Origin: Sabellastarte sp. h YS-2021
Taxonomy: Eukaryota > Annelida > Polychaeta > Sabellida > Sabellidae
Assembly (NCBI GenBank): GCA_964017235.1
Contig: OZ024929.1
Location: 156,473,609-156,537,608, forward strand
Reading direction: 5' to 3'
Length of the DNA: 64,000 nt
In this document: in pieces, positions 50,201 through 61,531 of the stretch
Numbering within the stretch: position 1 is the stretch's first letter
How the letters are laid out: every line of letters starts with the position of its first letter
Made by a program: the position numbers and the translations under genes
The notes under the pieces: model-generated
Told to the model about the DNA's origin: nothing
Databases searched by the model: none
The model's input: the letters and a program-made list of their open reading frames with translations, nothing else

Positions 50201-53200
50201 CTTAAATACGTCATGAAATGAAGTTAAATAAAGTATTCTATTTAGACAAGTGTCATCATTATGGTCCCCTGTGACTATAAATTAAGGACCAATGTTATTT
50301 CTCTACTAATTTCTAGACAGGTATTGATAAATAACTTGTAAAGAAGATACATTACATTTTGCAATTAGTAATCATTTAGTGTTCATTTTATACTATGCAC
50401 ATCCTTTGAAATTATAACCAGTATCTAATCAAATGAGAACTTTTAAAACACTTACTCTCCATCGTCTGACAGACTCTAAGGCACAATTATAATAAACGGA
50501 ATAAAAGTTAACCCATTAATGTAGCCAGCACACACCAGAGGAGACATAGGGAATAGGTGGAGTTGTAAAGGTAGATATGCCTTTTTTGCAAACAAATGTA
50601 CCCAACTGTAAACAAGGCATTTTTAAGATTAGGGTTGCATGGGCAAGCTTTGTATGATTTGTGACTATACATGCAAGAAGTGTTCTTAATACACTGTGCT
50701 TTATGTAGGTTGAAAGTTGACAAACATCTGAACAGTGAGTTGCAGTGTTCCAATAAACTACAAAATAAGGCATTTGCCAAAGGGATGATATCTCATATAA
50801 CGAAGTTAATGCATTTGCAAGAAGCAGGCTATACAAGTCCTTTGAGCATGTATAGCAAGGACATGTCTGCATCTGCACCAAACCGCCAAAATAGGTTTCT
50901 AATGTTCAGCATCAGCAGGGTGGAGAAGGTTTTCTAGGATATTAACAGGAAAGGGAAATGACATTTTTGACGTTCAATATTTGAACCAAAAACAATGTTC
51001 TCTGTTGTGTATAGAAATACACCCATCTTTGGACACCTTGAGGTAAGAATTCAGTTTAACCCCAGAGCAGAGTTTTTTTCTTATGGGACAAATGAACAAA
51101 TAACTGAGTGTCATCAACATAAAAATGAAATTTAATGTTAGGATGAGATTCAATGATCTTGCAATAGTGGATGCAGCACTGATCCCCAGGAGGACTTCAT
51201 AATTGAGCTTACATAAGTCATATAGTGCCAAGCCTATCTTAATGGCTGAAAGTGACCACTGAGTGAGCAAACAAGCCACTTTAGGGCAGTGCCACCAACA
51301 TTAAACCAAGATCCGAGATAGTCATGGAAGGGTTTAATGACTGACGGTATCAAAAATAACAAGTAACACCCGAGTAGTGGGTTAACTTTTTACATATATA
51401 TTTTAGTTTGAATATGGTATCATCAATACACCTTAAAGCATCACTCCATATGGTGACTAAAATGATTTAATAACCAGCATAATTCGTCTGTTGAAAATAA
51501 TAACTTCCAACTAGTTGATAGATTTTAAAGTAAATTCAGTGTCTCACATGATCTTTCTTGAATTCTTTCAGATTCTTCTCAAATAGTACAGTCCCGTGTT
51601 CTTCCTGAAACCACATGGTTGTAGCACCCTGTACCCTAGAAATGCACTGAACCTTGGTAGAGTGTAAAACCTCCACTTGAAATGTATTTATTGATTCAAT
51701 TTATGGGTATAGGAATAAATTTGACTGCATGCAGGAGTGCATTCACTGATACAAGTAACAATACTTATTTACAATAACTTTGTTTCAGTCACATTCAAAG
51801 TATCTACTTCTGACAAAAGTTTTCTTGGAGTACAGTCTTAGCTATATCTAATCTAATCTAGTTTACTGCTTTGCAGGAGCAATATCTTTCCCACAAAGGG
51901 AAACTCAGTGCACTAGTTAACAAAAATCATTTATCGTAAGGAGAGTCGAGGGGCATTCAAGGTCAGTGGTCTGGAGTTGTGGGTGTGACCAACAGGAAAG
52001 GAGACTAAGTTGGGAAACTGGAGTTGAAGAGGTAGGTTCTGAGGTAAAAGACGCCACAGAGGGGCAATTTCTTATTTGAAAGGGAAAAGAGTGCCAAAGA
52101 ACTGGGGCATAGTGACTGAAACAAGTAGTAAAGTGTTTGATTGATTTATGAACTGTACGGTTGAAAGTGGGGGTATGAAGGAACTTGAGTTTTGGGGTGC
52201 TTTGCCTTGTATTTCTGGAAGAGGTGTAGGGGTGAATTAATTCTCTTAGGTAAGCTCGTTGACCTTGGTCAGCTTTTTATCTTTTAAAAACTGCCAACAT
52301 TATTATCATAAAATCTTTGTGACCATTTATGGGACATTATGCTTGACCATAAAATAGGAACCATTTCTTGATTACTTGAGAGTGCCATCTCATAAAAACA
52401 ATATACAAAATCAATCTTATCAGAAGAAAAAAAAATCAATTTTTTTTTTTTACGGGAGAGCTTGTAAAAACAGTTTCAACATCTGAAAGTAAACCCTAGA
52501 TTTCTTATAGAGACTACTTTACCTGAAAAACTTCAGAGAGTATGTCAACTGGTCGTTGGTAAGTGTAAATCTGGCACTGGCCACAGCTCTAGTTCTGACG
52601 TCAGTTACTGCAGACCTGCCCACCAGTAAAGCCATGAAGTCTGTCAATGTAGACAAGATACTTGCGTGGAAAAGTCACTCAGCTGTAGGGCTTCTCGATT
52701 TCCAAAGGGTCAGTATTTGAGAAAACTTAAATTTTGTCATAATTTCAAGGAATCAGTTAATAATATTTCGATTCTTTGGTTAATTGGTTAATTAAACCCT
52801 TTGTTTATTGATTACTGTACCTTAAGATGAAATAGGGAAGTTTATTAATTATTCTTACCCTGGATATATGCTTCAAAACAACTCTCAAATGATCATCCAA
52901 ACCTAAAACTTTTTTTCTGGAGAATATAAAACTTTTTCAAGTGAATTTTGCTTCAAGAAACTATAACCATTATGAAAGATATTAAACATGACAACGTGAA
53001 CAATGTTTTATAACCATTATGTTACAACAAGTCAATTGAGTGTTTTCAAATACTTTATACTCCGAAATATTAAGTAATAGGCAGTTTTATAGAGTGACTT
53101 TGTGTTCAAAATAACATTAACCCCAATCAATCAATCAATCAATCAATCAACCAGATAGTCAGTCAATCAGTCAGTCACTTAACCAGTGAGTGAGGTAACT

Positions 53201-56200
53201 ACTCCGAAATATGTAAAGTAATGGAAACTTTTATAGAGTGACTTTGTGTTGAAAATAACATTAACCCCCGAATCAATCAATCAATCAATCATTTAGTGAG
53301 TCAATCAGTCAGTCAATTTTTAATTACTTTCCCACGTTTTCAAAAGAACTGTATAAACAGGGAAATTTTTTAATACTTTTTTGAAGCAAGCAAGGGTTTG
53401 AAGAAGACTTCAGCCCATAGTATGTACATCAGCTGGGCACTTCTTCTATCTGTAATTCACATCAGTTAATTAGCAAAGAATCTTTTATGTAGTTATCATA
53501 AACCATTCAATCATACATTCTATACAAAACAGTTCACATTATGCTGGACTCTAGTTTGTCACTATACCTACTGGGGAATGAGTCATGGGGGCAGGTGACA
53601 CATGTAGTCCCTAAGTCTCACCTCAAGTCTCCTGAAAAACATCCCCATCTCCCAAGACATGCAAACTATAGTATCATCGTCAAACAGGAGAGACTTCAAA
53701 CCCATTGTGAGCCCCATAAAAACAAATTTATCTCCCATATACACAAATAGCCATGATTTTGTAACTTTGTTATTTTTCATAACAACATTATTTAATAGTT
53801 GACATTATACAGCCACCATTTGACACTTGAGGTATTTGGTTATTTTAAGATTTATTAATTTGATATGAACGGTTGATATTATTAATAAACCATGTTTGAC
53901 ATATAAACATCAGTCTTTTTATAAAACTCATGTATATATGTATAATGACATTTTTGTATTGTCTGTTTATTAAATATGTGTACTTTGTATGTACCTTTCT
54001 CAAGGTGTTAAATTGCATATATTAAATCTTGACATATTTTTGTTGATCAAAGCTATATTTTGTGAAAAACCTCCAATCCGTGACATTTACAGAAATGAAA
54101 TTTTGAGAATATATGAACCTAATATGCCTATTATTTTCCTTCTTTTCACCAAAGTATCGTTCAAAATAATGACTCACTGTGCCAGAATCTATAAATTGAA
54201 TCACTCTTGGTTCAACAACCAACAAAAAACCCACTTAAAATATACACCAAAATGTCAATTTAAGCAAAGTCACATTAACACCCTTGTAATCTTGTGTCAT
54301 GGTCTAGAGTCAAACAGGTTACACTGGCAATCTGCACAGCAGCTAAACACATTCACTCACTAGTGATTTGGGATACTTTCTCAGTTATTAATCATCACTT
54401 ATCAATGCTAGATTTATAATGTATATAATTTATTTCAAATCAACACAGATATATTGGAAATCATTCTGATACTTCCAGCATTTGACAACTGTTTGATAAT
54501 GTATTCAATGTATTATACAGATGTAAAAAATCCAACATTGGTTCATGTTTATTTAAACTTTTATTCTATAATTGCTCTTATTGTAATTATATTTGGAAGA
54601 TCTGAGACCGGTTTCATGAACAGACTTAAGCCTTGAGTCAGAATCAAAAGTTGAGACTTTGTCTCAAATTTTGGAAATATTTTGCTGAGTCTGTAAACTC
54701 AGACTCAATGCATTTCACAAACAAGCTCAACTTGAGACCTGGCTCAGTCACAGGCTCAAATTTGAGCCCATCAAGGAGGTGTCTCAAATTTGAGTCCAAG
54801 CTTTGATGCCAAAAAACACATACGTAAAGCGATACAATTTGTTCCAAAATGAAATTGATAAATCTTGAAATCTTCCATTTTCATTTTATTTTGTAATTAC
54901 AGCCACATATTCAATATTTACTAATAACAAAATAAGCTATTATCAAGTGACAGGCCTCAAGGGTGGACTCAAAGCCAGACTCAACCTCAGTTGAGTCTCA
55001 ATCTTATGGATCACTTAGAATAATATATTATCATATAATTTCTTTAAATTATGAGTATTAAAGATATTTAAAATGATAATAATCATGAAATATAACTTTT
55101 AAAACTAAAAATAAGCCCACTAAATATATGAAATGAGATTATAAAGTCGAGACCATAACTTGAGACTGGTCTCAGCTGATCCACCCTTTGTGAAATCCAT
55201 TTGAGCCAAAATCTCAGCCGAGACAAAAGTCTCAGATTTGAGACCCTGACTCAGCCTTGAGTCTGGCTCAGTTTGAGACTTTTCATGAAACCAGCCCCTG
55301 CATTTAAAAAGGAAAATGTGCATTTAAATACAACTCCTCAGAATTGTTCTTTCCAGTAAATATTAAAAATGCTTTAAAATGGTTTAAACGCTTATAAAAC
55401 GTTTTTAAAACTTATTTAAACCCTATCTGAAACGTTTGCTAAAAGTCTGGAAGTAAGAAAATGACAGAAATATTAAAATATCTAGGGTAAGCAAAAGTTA
55501 TAAGCCACAATTTTCCAGACAGCCACAACATACGGTTTCCCTTTTGAAAACAATTGTCGAAATTCAAATTTTTAATTTAACATGTACAAATATGGACAAA
55601 TGTATTTAGTGAGAAAATCATGGGTTTTATGCATACTTGTATAATGTGCCCTTCCTTGGTCCATAGACAAGGTATCTTTGGAAACTTGAACATCTGTTTC
55701 TTTTGGCTGTTTCTCTGCTGGCCCCACTCCCAAAATGCCTGTCCCTGGATCTCCAGGGCAAGTTTTACAGCAACGACCTGGGAGAGTGACAGCTCCTGGA
55801 CACGTGACCTCAGGACAGGCAGTTTTCATGTTCTGACATTTTACGTTACCTTCAAGGTGGAGTTTCTTCTTCTCAAAGACCTGGTAAACAATAAACTATA
55901 TATTTATCATTTATTTTCTTCCAATTATTGCCACCAATAAATAAAACCTCCACATTTCGGAAATGGCCACACATATTGAAAGTCTGTAGTGTCTTGGTTC
56001 TGTGAACTTTGGTAACAATTCTACCTTATTTACTAGATTTGCAGGGGACTGTTTGGCATGTATATTTTAATTCTACCTGGCGATAATTGGTAGCAAGGCA
56101 GTAGCATTGGGTTAGTTACATACTGGAATAATTTTATCTTTGGCAAAGCTCACACGTTCATTACTCGCCCATTTAGTAAACCCTTTTATTTTATGGACAT

Positions 56201-59200
56201 GCTAAAAGGGGAATTATTTTGTGGGTGTTTGAACTTCTGGGGCCATATTCATGAAAGGTCTTAGCCAAGTCTTAGGCTTAACTTTTGTACAAAAATACAG
56301 CCAACTTAAGCCTGAGACCTGGCCAAGACCTTTCGTGAATACGGCCCCTGGAGAATGGAAGAAAATGTACCTTATAGATATGTTGACCAATGCACTAAGT
56401 TTACTGCAATCTTAATTTTCTAAGAAAACAATTAAGAAAGGAATCATTGAAGCATGAGCATTGCTATTTTTAAGCATTTAGATCATATATGTGTCAATTT
56501 GTAAATCCATGATATATCTACAATATATATTCTAAAGCAAAAGCGTCAGCAAGTAATTCTAAGTCAGTTGCTTCGTTATAGGTGAAGGTTGCAAATGTTC
56601 TCCATCAGAGTAGCTTGTTTTCCAGGGGCCAATTTCACTAAGGGACTTAAGCCTGATTTTGGGCTTAAGTTTAAGACTTTGGTCTTAAATTCTGGCAAAA
56701 ATGTGCTAAGTCAGCGGGCCTAGACTTAGTGGATTTCACAAAGGGGCTAAGTCCATGGATTTGCTAAGCTAGTGGACTTAACTTTAAGTCTGGGAGGTAG
56801 TGGGCTTAAATTTTGTAAAGAGGACTTAAATATGGCCGCCATAAAACTTTCTCCACTTCAAAATTTGAAATGGCTGTAAATAAAGTATAATTATACAGAA
56901 CACCTTACTGAAGTAGTCTTTTGGAAGTTTATATGATGTAACAAGGTTTTATATTTCAAAACAGCACTTATCCTCAGATAAAATGCATCAAATAAAGGAT
57001 ATAAAAGGTCATATGACACAGAAAACCACTGTGGTTATTTGATAAGCTTGGACTTAGCTAAGTCACCATTGTGAAATCCATTTTAAGTCCCAGAAGTAGC
57101 TAAGACCAAAGTCTTAGATTTAAGTCCCTGACTTAGCCAATAAAGGGACTTAGTTTAAGTCCTTTAGTGAAATCGGCCCCTGATTTAGTTTAAATATAAG
57201 CTGCCAATTGCAGAATAAACATACATCCCTTATGTTAGCACATATTTATTGTACATACAACTTGTTACCAAAACCAGAACAGTGTTTGGCCCTTTACGGA
57301 GAAAAAAACGCATAAATTGTAAAGACATTGTTGTAACTCCTCAATTACACATAAAACTCTTGACTATAGTCACACAACCTCCCAAATTAATGTTAGGTGA
57401 AAAACTGGACCAGGGAATATTGCATGAGTGGTACTTGAAGTGATGTTTTGTGTGTAAACATGTTTATTTCCTTCACCCCCATTAAAAAGTTTGACACAGG
57501 TTGTTTAGGTTTGCTTGTTAACAGTACCAAGTCAAGTGTCATTTCAGAGGTCTGTCTATCTTAAGAGCTGTCAACAAACAAAAGTCAACAGCCCTCAAGA
57601 TGCCCCCTCAATTTACTCAGTGAAAGAGGGGGTTACTTTATTAGTATAGTTAAAGGCTTATTTTCCTGAATATGATTACACTGTTCTACCTAAATCAGCA
57701 CTAATATATTTATTGTGTAGTTGTTACTCTCACACAAAGACTTACAGGAGTCATCCTTCAAAATATTCTGTAACTTGTCACTAAGATGTGTTCACTATAA
57801 AGACAATATTTAACCAGACAGAGGTTAGTTCCTATTTTCTATTAAAACTCAGATTCCATGCCATACTTCTGTATTTCCTGGGCATTGAGTCATGAAAGTG
57901 TCAAGTTTCAAGGCTGAGTTTTTTGTTTCACTAACCCAGCATAACTCTGAGACTTGAGTTGTTGTTTCTCAGCAGGTGTTCCCTGAATGTCTCAGAATGA
58001 ATTCTTAAAAAGAAGTTCATCCTTATCTGTGACATGAGATATTTTTCTCTGCTGGTGTTCCCTCAATGTCCCAGAATGAGGTGTTGGCTTAAGTTTTGTC
58101 TTAAGTATAAAACTCCTTGGAGAGTACCATAGGTTTCTCACGTTGTCACAGTCATATGAAAGCTTTTGAGCTATTTTGATAATCAAAATAAAATCTTAGC
58201 TGAGCATGTCTGTGTTAACAAGATACGTTTTATGTATCTCTTTGGAATTTGAGCATAAAAACAATTGAGAAGAAATCTCAGATTTGAGGCAAAACACAGT
58301 TGAGTTTGGGTCAAACTTTCAGAAATTTCGTGAATCTGGCCCTTGAAATTCTGATCTAAATTGGGTTAGATTTTTTATCAACCTTACATACAGACGGGCT
58401 GGTCCAAACATCAACTTATGCACGGAATTTTTAACTCCTATAATTATAAATAGGGTGACCTTCAATTAGGCAGGGAAATCTAGATGTGGAAGAGTCTTTA
58501 CTATTTTATAAGAATATTGAATACTAAAATAAAATCTATTACCCCAAAAGGCTTCCGTGTGTATCATAACTTGCCTGAAAAACTTGATCAAGCAAGTCTT
58601 TCTTATATGATAGACTTTGATTGATACATTTTGATTGAATGATTCAAAATATTTAATCCTGTAATATATAATCCTGTAATAATGCTTGTAAGGAGCTAAG
58701 CTATTTTAATTTGTTGAAATTGTCTATCTACCGAAGTTTTACTTGTATTGAAGAAAAAAAAATATCTAAGACAATGACCATTGTATGTAATGCTACGTTC
58801 TTTGTGCTTTCCACGACTGATATAGGAGTTCACGACCAGTAAAAATGTAAATAATGATGTCACGTTGGTATTTACCATTCATACCTAGAATACATCCCAA
58901 AGCTTTCCAATTTGTGGCAGTTATAGTGACAACAAATATGCAGAATACATTCAGTTATAATAAACGCGAAAACAAGTGTTTTAATACCATGATGACCGAT
59001 ATATAACTTTAAAAAATATATAATAAATGAAGTATATATGTTTTACATGGTGGATAGCAAGTAATTGTCATTGCTTTTATTTTTGGTCCTTGTTCTTTCT
59101 GTTGTTTTTTTAAATAAATATATGAAAACTTACAGGTCGTGAATAAATGAAGAATACAGAAAGTTTCCAATTGGTAGACATAAACTGACGAGTAGCAAAC

Positions 59201-59995
59201 ACCAGCTCACGGCTTTGCAAAGAACGCAGCATTAACCTTTGCCTTAGACATCTGTACTGGTTTCCTTATTTATTTGACCAAATCTTCAGTCAAAGGGGCG
59301 CCCTTTAAATTGTTTCTCTTTGAAATGTGGTGAAAGCCTTGTTATTATACTGGTAATGTTTGTGGTAACATGAAAACCACAACTCTGAATGTGTCCTGTC
59401 ATCAGGTCCTGATATGATTGTGAGGAATTGAAGTCACCAACTAGAAGTATGCTAATAATTGAGGTTTTTTTCTAAAGAGATATTTTCACGAATTTAATCA
59501 TTGAATGGAACATGACATCTGTATTTTGCGATTTCAATAAAATATATTTAAATAGCTAAAGAATAACGCTTTTATCCCTTTTTAAAAATTGGTTTATGTT
59601 GCTTGATATTTATGACCTACAATACAATACCAGAAAGAGATGAAATATTGAAATAAAATTACACAGTATCCTGATTAAAAGATTCAGTAAGAAATTACTT
59701 AAGAAATCTGTTTTATGAGATATAGCTTTATGGGTTACTTTTAATAGTGAAGAGTTTTCTGTTGTATGTGTTTACATATTTGCAAAAGTTCTAAAATGCT
59801 TAGTACAGTTTAACTATTACTGCTAACTATAGTAATACAAGTTAAAACTGTCCATAATCTGCTTTGTAAAGGTTACATCAATGAGAATACTCACGGGATT
59901 ACAAGTACACAGTACACAGACCATCTCTCCCAGAGGCTCCAGTACAGGATGCCAGGTCTCCTCTAGCTGATAGAAGGATTTGCCAAATCCACAGC
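41171..59995 (-). CDS. CHRD: Chordin (BMP antagonist), 18 coding exons traced, 5' end missing
   Basis: Chordin is a secreted protein that binds BMP ligands and shapes dorsoventral patterning; tolloid proteases cleave it. The joined exons give 2,637 nt (878 codons) with consistent splice phase throughout. The order is CR1 (von Willebrand C), four CHRD domains, CR2, CR3, linker, CR4, the vertebrate chordin architecture. The four CR modules end with the family CCxxC motif ([31 protein letters not shown]). CHRD hallmarks include [27 protein letters not shown] and HGEIGAK. The signal-peptide exon must lie above 59995 and was not found. The C-terminus after CR4 is unresolved. All introns have GT/AG ends. 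Mobile elements occur only in introns. Confidence 0.95.
41520..41617 (-). CDS. CHRD: Chordin exon: CR4, first half
   Basis: 98 bp, acceptor TTTTTCAG, donor GTATGT. Reads [20 protein letters not shown] then [12 protein letters not shown]. Confidence 0.95.
42253..42336 (-). CDS. CHRD: Chordin exon: CR3-CR4 linker
   Basis: 84 bp, acceptor TTTTACAG, donor GTATGT. Reads [20 protein letters not shown] then DIIKTST. The linker is poorly conserved between species, so support is from phase and position. Confidence 0.8.
42433..42450 (-). CDS. CHRD: Chordin 18-nt microexon in the CR3-CR4 linker
   Basis: Acceptor GATGTCCAG, donor GTAAGT. Together with split codons it encodes EKNRFT. Being 18 nt and phase 1 at both sides, it can be included or skipped without a frame change. 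It is predicted from splice sites and phase only. Confidence 0.6.
42615..42723 (-). CDS. CHRD: Chordin exon: CR3, second half
   Basis: 109 bp, acceptor TATTTCAG, donor GTAATT. Reads [19 protein letters not shown] then QDCCMTCPG. Confidence 0.94.
42980..43107 (-). CDS. CHRD: Chordin exon: CR3, first half
   Basis: 128 bp, acceptor TTCTTCAG, donor GTGAGT. Reads [20 protein letters not shown] then [13 protein letters not shown], matching chordin CR3. Confidence 0.95.
43540..43840 (-). CDS. CHRD: Chordin exon: CHRD-CR linker and CR2
   Basis: 301 bp, acceptor ACTTACAG, donor GTAAGC. After a linker comes [39 protein letters not shown] and LDGECCPQC, a whole von Willebrand C module in one exon. Confidence 0.95.
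44187..44297 (-). CDS. CHRD: Chordin exon: CHRD domain 4, end
   Basis: 111 bp, acceptor TTCTAAG, donor GTTGGT. Reads [20 protein letters not shown] then [10 protein letters not shown], the CHRD closing motif. Phase 0 at both ends. Confidence 0.93.
44585..44796 (-). CDS. CHRD: Chordin exon: CHRD domain 4, start
   Basis: 212 bp, acceptor CCTTTAG, donor GTAAGT. Reads [20 protein letters not shown] then [16 protein letters not shown] is a strongly conserved chordin signature. Confidence 0.95.
45410..45560 (-). CDS. CHRD: Chordin exon: CHRD domain 3, end
   Basis: 151 bp, acceptor CTTATAG, donor GTTAGA. Reads [20 protein letters not shown] then [14 protein letters not shown]. Confidence 0.9.
46828..46965 (-). 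CDS. CHRD: Chordin exon: CHRD domain 3, start
   Basis: 138 bp, acceptor TTATGCAG, donor GTGAGT. Reads [18 protein letters not shown] then [19 protein letters not shown]. Phase 0 at both ends. Confidence 0.92.
47308..47598 (-). CDS. CHRD: Chordin exon: CHRD domain 2, end, and start of CHRD 3
   Basis: 291 bp, acceptor AATTGTAG, donor GTAAGA. Reads [17 protein letters not shown] and [20 protein letters not shown], which closes CHRD 2 (GHI then a cysteine) as in other chordins. It then enters the next domain. Confidence 0.92.
47942..48144 (-). CDS. CHRD: Chordin exon: CHRD domain 2, start
   Basis: 203 bp, acceptor ATATTTCAG, donor GTAATA. Reads [20 protein letters not shown], then [16 protein letters not shown] and a lysine-rich stretch KKKKKVKV. 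Confidence 0.93.
48945..49086 (-). CDS. CHRD: Chordin exon: CHRD domain 1, end
   Basis: 142 bp, acceptor TTTTACAG, donor GTCTGC. Reads [20 protein letters not shown] then [17 protein letters not shown], the conserved closing strand of a CHRD domain. Confidence 0.94.
49087..51547 (-). pseudogene. Chordin intron with degraded L2-like fragment (about 50500-51350)
   Basis: On the minus strand [19 protein letters not shown] matches the NALVSSRLDYCNSLFR region of copy B. Further up, traces around 50974-51279 match the RT palm ([12 protein letters not shown]) with frameshifts. The fragment lies on the same strand as chordin. From 49087 to 50500 nothing is recognised. Confidence 0.7.
51548..51635 (-). 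CDS. CHRD: Chordin exon: CHRD domain 1, middle
   Basis: 88 bp, acceptor ATTTCTAG, donor GTGAGA. Reads [20 protein letters not shown] then NLKEFKKDH. It was found because the phases of its neighbours demanded an extra exon; it fits both. Confidence 0.92.
51845..52275 (-). mobile_element. 5'-truncated L2-like LINE 3' end in a chordin intron
   Basis: The reverse complement closely matches 5640-6076 of copy A, including the C-terminal coding traces, 3' UTR (GCGCACTGAGTTTCCC-type words) and the GATTA tail repeat (51845-51860). Typical target-primed 5' truncation. Confidence 0.85.
52523..52640 (-). CDS. CHRD: Chordin exon: CHRD domain 1, start
   Basis: 118 bp, acceptor ACATTGACAG, donor GTAAAG. 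Reads [20 protein letters not shown] then [18 protein letters not shown]. The acceptor at 52642-52641 was chosen because it matches the phase of the preceding exon. Confidence 0.92.
53057..53320. repeat. 142-bp tandem duplication with TCAA/AGTC microsatellites
   Basis: TACTCCGAAATAT, then TTTTATAGAGTGACTTTGTG, AATAACATTAACCCC and a CAATCAATCAAT run occur twice in order, starting near 53058 and 53200. Confidence 0.88.
54602..55300. mobile_element. Palindromic TIR MITE, copy 4 (TSD CTG)
   Basis: A 693-bp element (54605-55297) with ends GACCGGTTTCATGAA and TTCATGAAACCAGCCC, flanked by CTG on both sides. The interior is palindromic with GAGTCT/AGACTC words. It lies in a chordin intron. Confidence 0.82.
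55353..55440. repeat. Fragment of TIR element 'a' family
   Basis: CCAGTAAATATTAAAAATG, then TTTAAACGCTTATAAAACG resembles the left end of 22534-23311. No right end is present. Confidence 0.55.
55637..55880 (-). CDS. CHRD: Chordin exon: CR1, second half, and linker
   Basis: 244 bp, acceptor TTTACCAG, donor GTATGC. Reads [17 protein letters not shown] and [11 protein letters not shown], then a linker ending DQGRAHYT. The linker stretch LSMDQG falls where tolloid cleaves vertebrate chordin, between CR1 and the first CHRD domain; whether it is cleaved here is inference. Confidence 0.93.
56237..56350. mobile_element. Palindromic TIR MITE, copy 5, minimal (TSD CTG)
   Basis: Only 108 bp (56240-56347): little more than the two arms, GGGCCATATTCATGAAAGG and CCTTTCGTGAATACGGCCC, with CTG duplicated on both sides. 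The interior arms continue to pair (TCTTAGCCAAGTCTTAGGC with the complementary right arm). Confidence 0.88.
56623..57182. mobile_element. Palindromic TIR MITE, copy 2
   Basis: A 554-bp element (56626-57179), near-identical in layout and sequence to copy 1, including ATATGGCCGCCAT and GACACAGAAAACCACTGTGG. Flanks are CAG on the left and CTG on the right, differing only at the central base of a CWG site. Confidence 0.88.
57878..58345. mobile_element. Palindromic TIR MITE, copy 6 (decayed)
   Basis: The left end is CTG followed by GGCATTGAGTCATGAAAG, the right end TTTCGTGAATCTGGCCC. Interior GAGACT/CTCAG words recur but the pairing is eroded. Confidence 0.5.
59895..59995 (-). CDS. CHRD: Chordin exon: CR1, first half
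   Basis: 101 bp, acceptor ACACCAG, donor GTGAGT. Reads [20 protein letters not shown] then [10 protein letters not shown], a textbook start of the chordin CR1 module. It starts with 2 bases of a split codon, so the upstream exon ends in phase 1. It ends in phase 0. Confidence 0.95.
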
Positions 59996-61531
59996 CTGGT
60001 GTAGAATAAAACCATAAAGAGCAACTTTAACATATTTAAAATCATTTTAAAACATAAAATCATCATCATCCCAGTTTAAAGGCTGATAGGAGCCTGGCTT
60101 AGCTTAGGATTCGACGTTTCTTAACATGGGCTTGCTAGGTTTACAAATATTATGATTCCTAAACCCCGTCTTGGCAAGGGAGAAGCTTTTCCACCTTATA
60201 ATTGGCCACCCTATATAACATTGTGACCTTACTTAGGATTCTAAATTGGGCCAGCACCAGGTTTGAAAGTGGTGAGATCTGTAGTTTGGACACAACATTA
60301 TCACACTTTGCTCCCACCTTTTTGACCTCAGTTAATTTTCTGGACTAGTTCACGCTGATTTCCTTAGCCCCTAAAAACTAGAGTTAGCTGTTGAAAGGAA
60401 CATAAAACCCCAGATTTGAACCTTAACCTCAACCTACCCATTGTGATATACCCTATTCATTATTGAGACTTTTACATGCTTATAAAGTTAACAACAGATT
60501 AGACATAACTGTCGCATATATATCAACTGTTGACAAGCCCTCTTATCAGAAAACTTTTCCCAAATATTCAGTTTTACGTTATGATGCTGCTCCACATTTA
60601 TAAGTTATCATAAATCACAATATTACCTAGTTAGTCCAGTCAAATTAGGCCAAAAGATGGCCTAACCTCAAACAAATTGCAAGAGACATAAAACTGGCTG
60701 AAAAGATAAGCCATAAAAATAGAATGAGGATAAATCTCATGACCTGCAGCCAACCGTTATGATTCAAAAACATAACTTTTAACAGCAAGTCACAATCACT
60801 CTTGAAGAATGCAGGGAGTTAGGAGTATGGTAAGACTAAATTCCTACAAGTCCAGATCAATTGGCTCTTTTTAACCAGGAATATGAGGCCTACTAAAAAA
60901 GGTAAGTTGTACCACCTAAAAATGGGGGGGGGGGGGTGTAAGGAGGTTGGTTCAGCTATAACCTAAAAGACCTCAGTAATCAGAAGTTCACTCGTAAAAG
61001 TTTTGACATATATGTTTGGAGAAAGAGATTGGTTTGCTGTATGGTAAGAATATGTAGGGTTTCAATGAAGTTTGCACTTCAAAATCATTTCTGTAAGTCA
61101 TTCCAAAAAGTTCATACAATGACCAGTTGCTGCACATGAAATCTGAACTCTGAAACAAGTCTAGAAAAAACTGGGATGAAGAGAGAAAAGGCTTTAGACT
61201 TCTTCAATTACATTGCTAGATTCCATATAAAACATGGTTTTGGCACACTACATCAACTACTGGGCTGCAGATTTTGTTTACATGGTATCAGTTTCAAGCA
61301 AAAAACTTATATCTTTATGATTCATGCAAAGGAATTATACATTCCTTAAGTTAAATATTATTCTTCAGTTGAAAGTGTTTTCTACTTGTTTATCAAAGAG
61401 AAAAAAGATATTTGGATTGAGTTGCCATTTGGGAGACAGTTGGGTCTTCTGGGCGCCAAGAATGATATTCTAGATGTGTGACAACTTGTAGGTTTGTGAG
61501 AACACGTGTGGTTCAACCTCTCAGTATTTAC
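59996..61531. other. Chordin upstream or first-intron DNA
   Basis: No exon carrying a signal peptide could be identified. A poly-G run lies near 60925-60937. Nothing else is supported. Confidence 0.4.

Larger units (their letters stand above)
52641..55636 (-). other. CHRD: Chordin intron between CR1 and CHRD 1
   Basis: Holds a 142-bp tandem duplication (53057-53320), a palindromic MITE (54605-55297) and a short fragment of TIR element 'a' (55353-55440). The rest, including 53330-54600, shows nothing assignable. Confidence 0.6.
55881..59894 (-). other. CHRD: Large chordin intron within CR1
   Basis: About 4 kb. It contains palindromic MITE copies 5, 2 and 6. The remainder (57190-57870, 58350-59890) has no recognised element. 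Confidence 0.6.

Noticed and set aside
52641-52660. Upstream acceptor (CACGCAAG) for the CHRD 1 exon
   Set aside because: Its phase does not match the preceding exon; the acceptor at 52642-52641 does and gives the expected protein.
54644-55323. Minus-strand open frames inside MITE copy 4
   Set aside because: They follow the palindromic arms and have no domain-like content.
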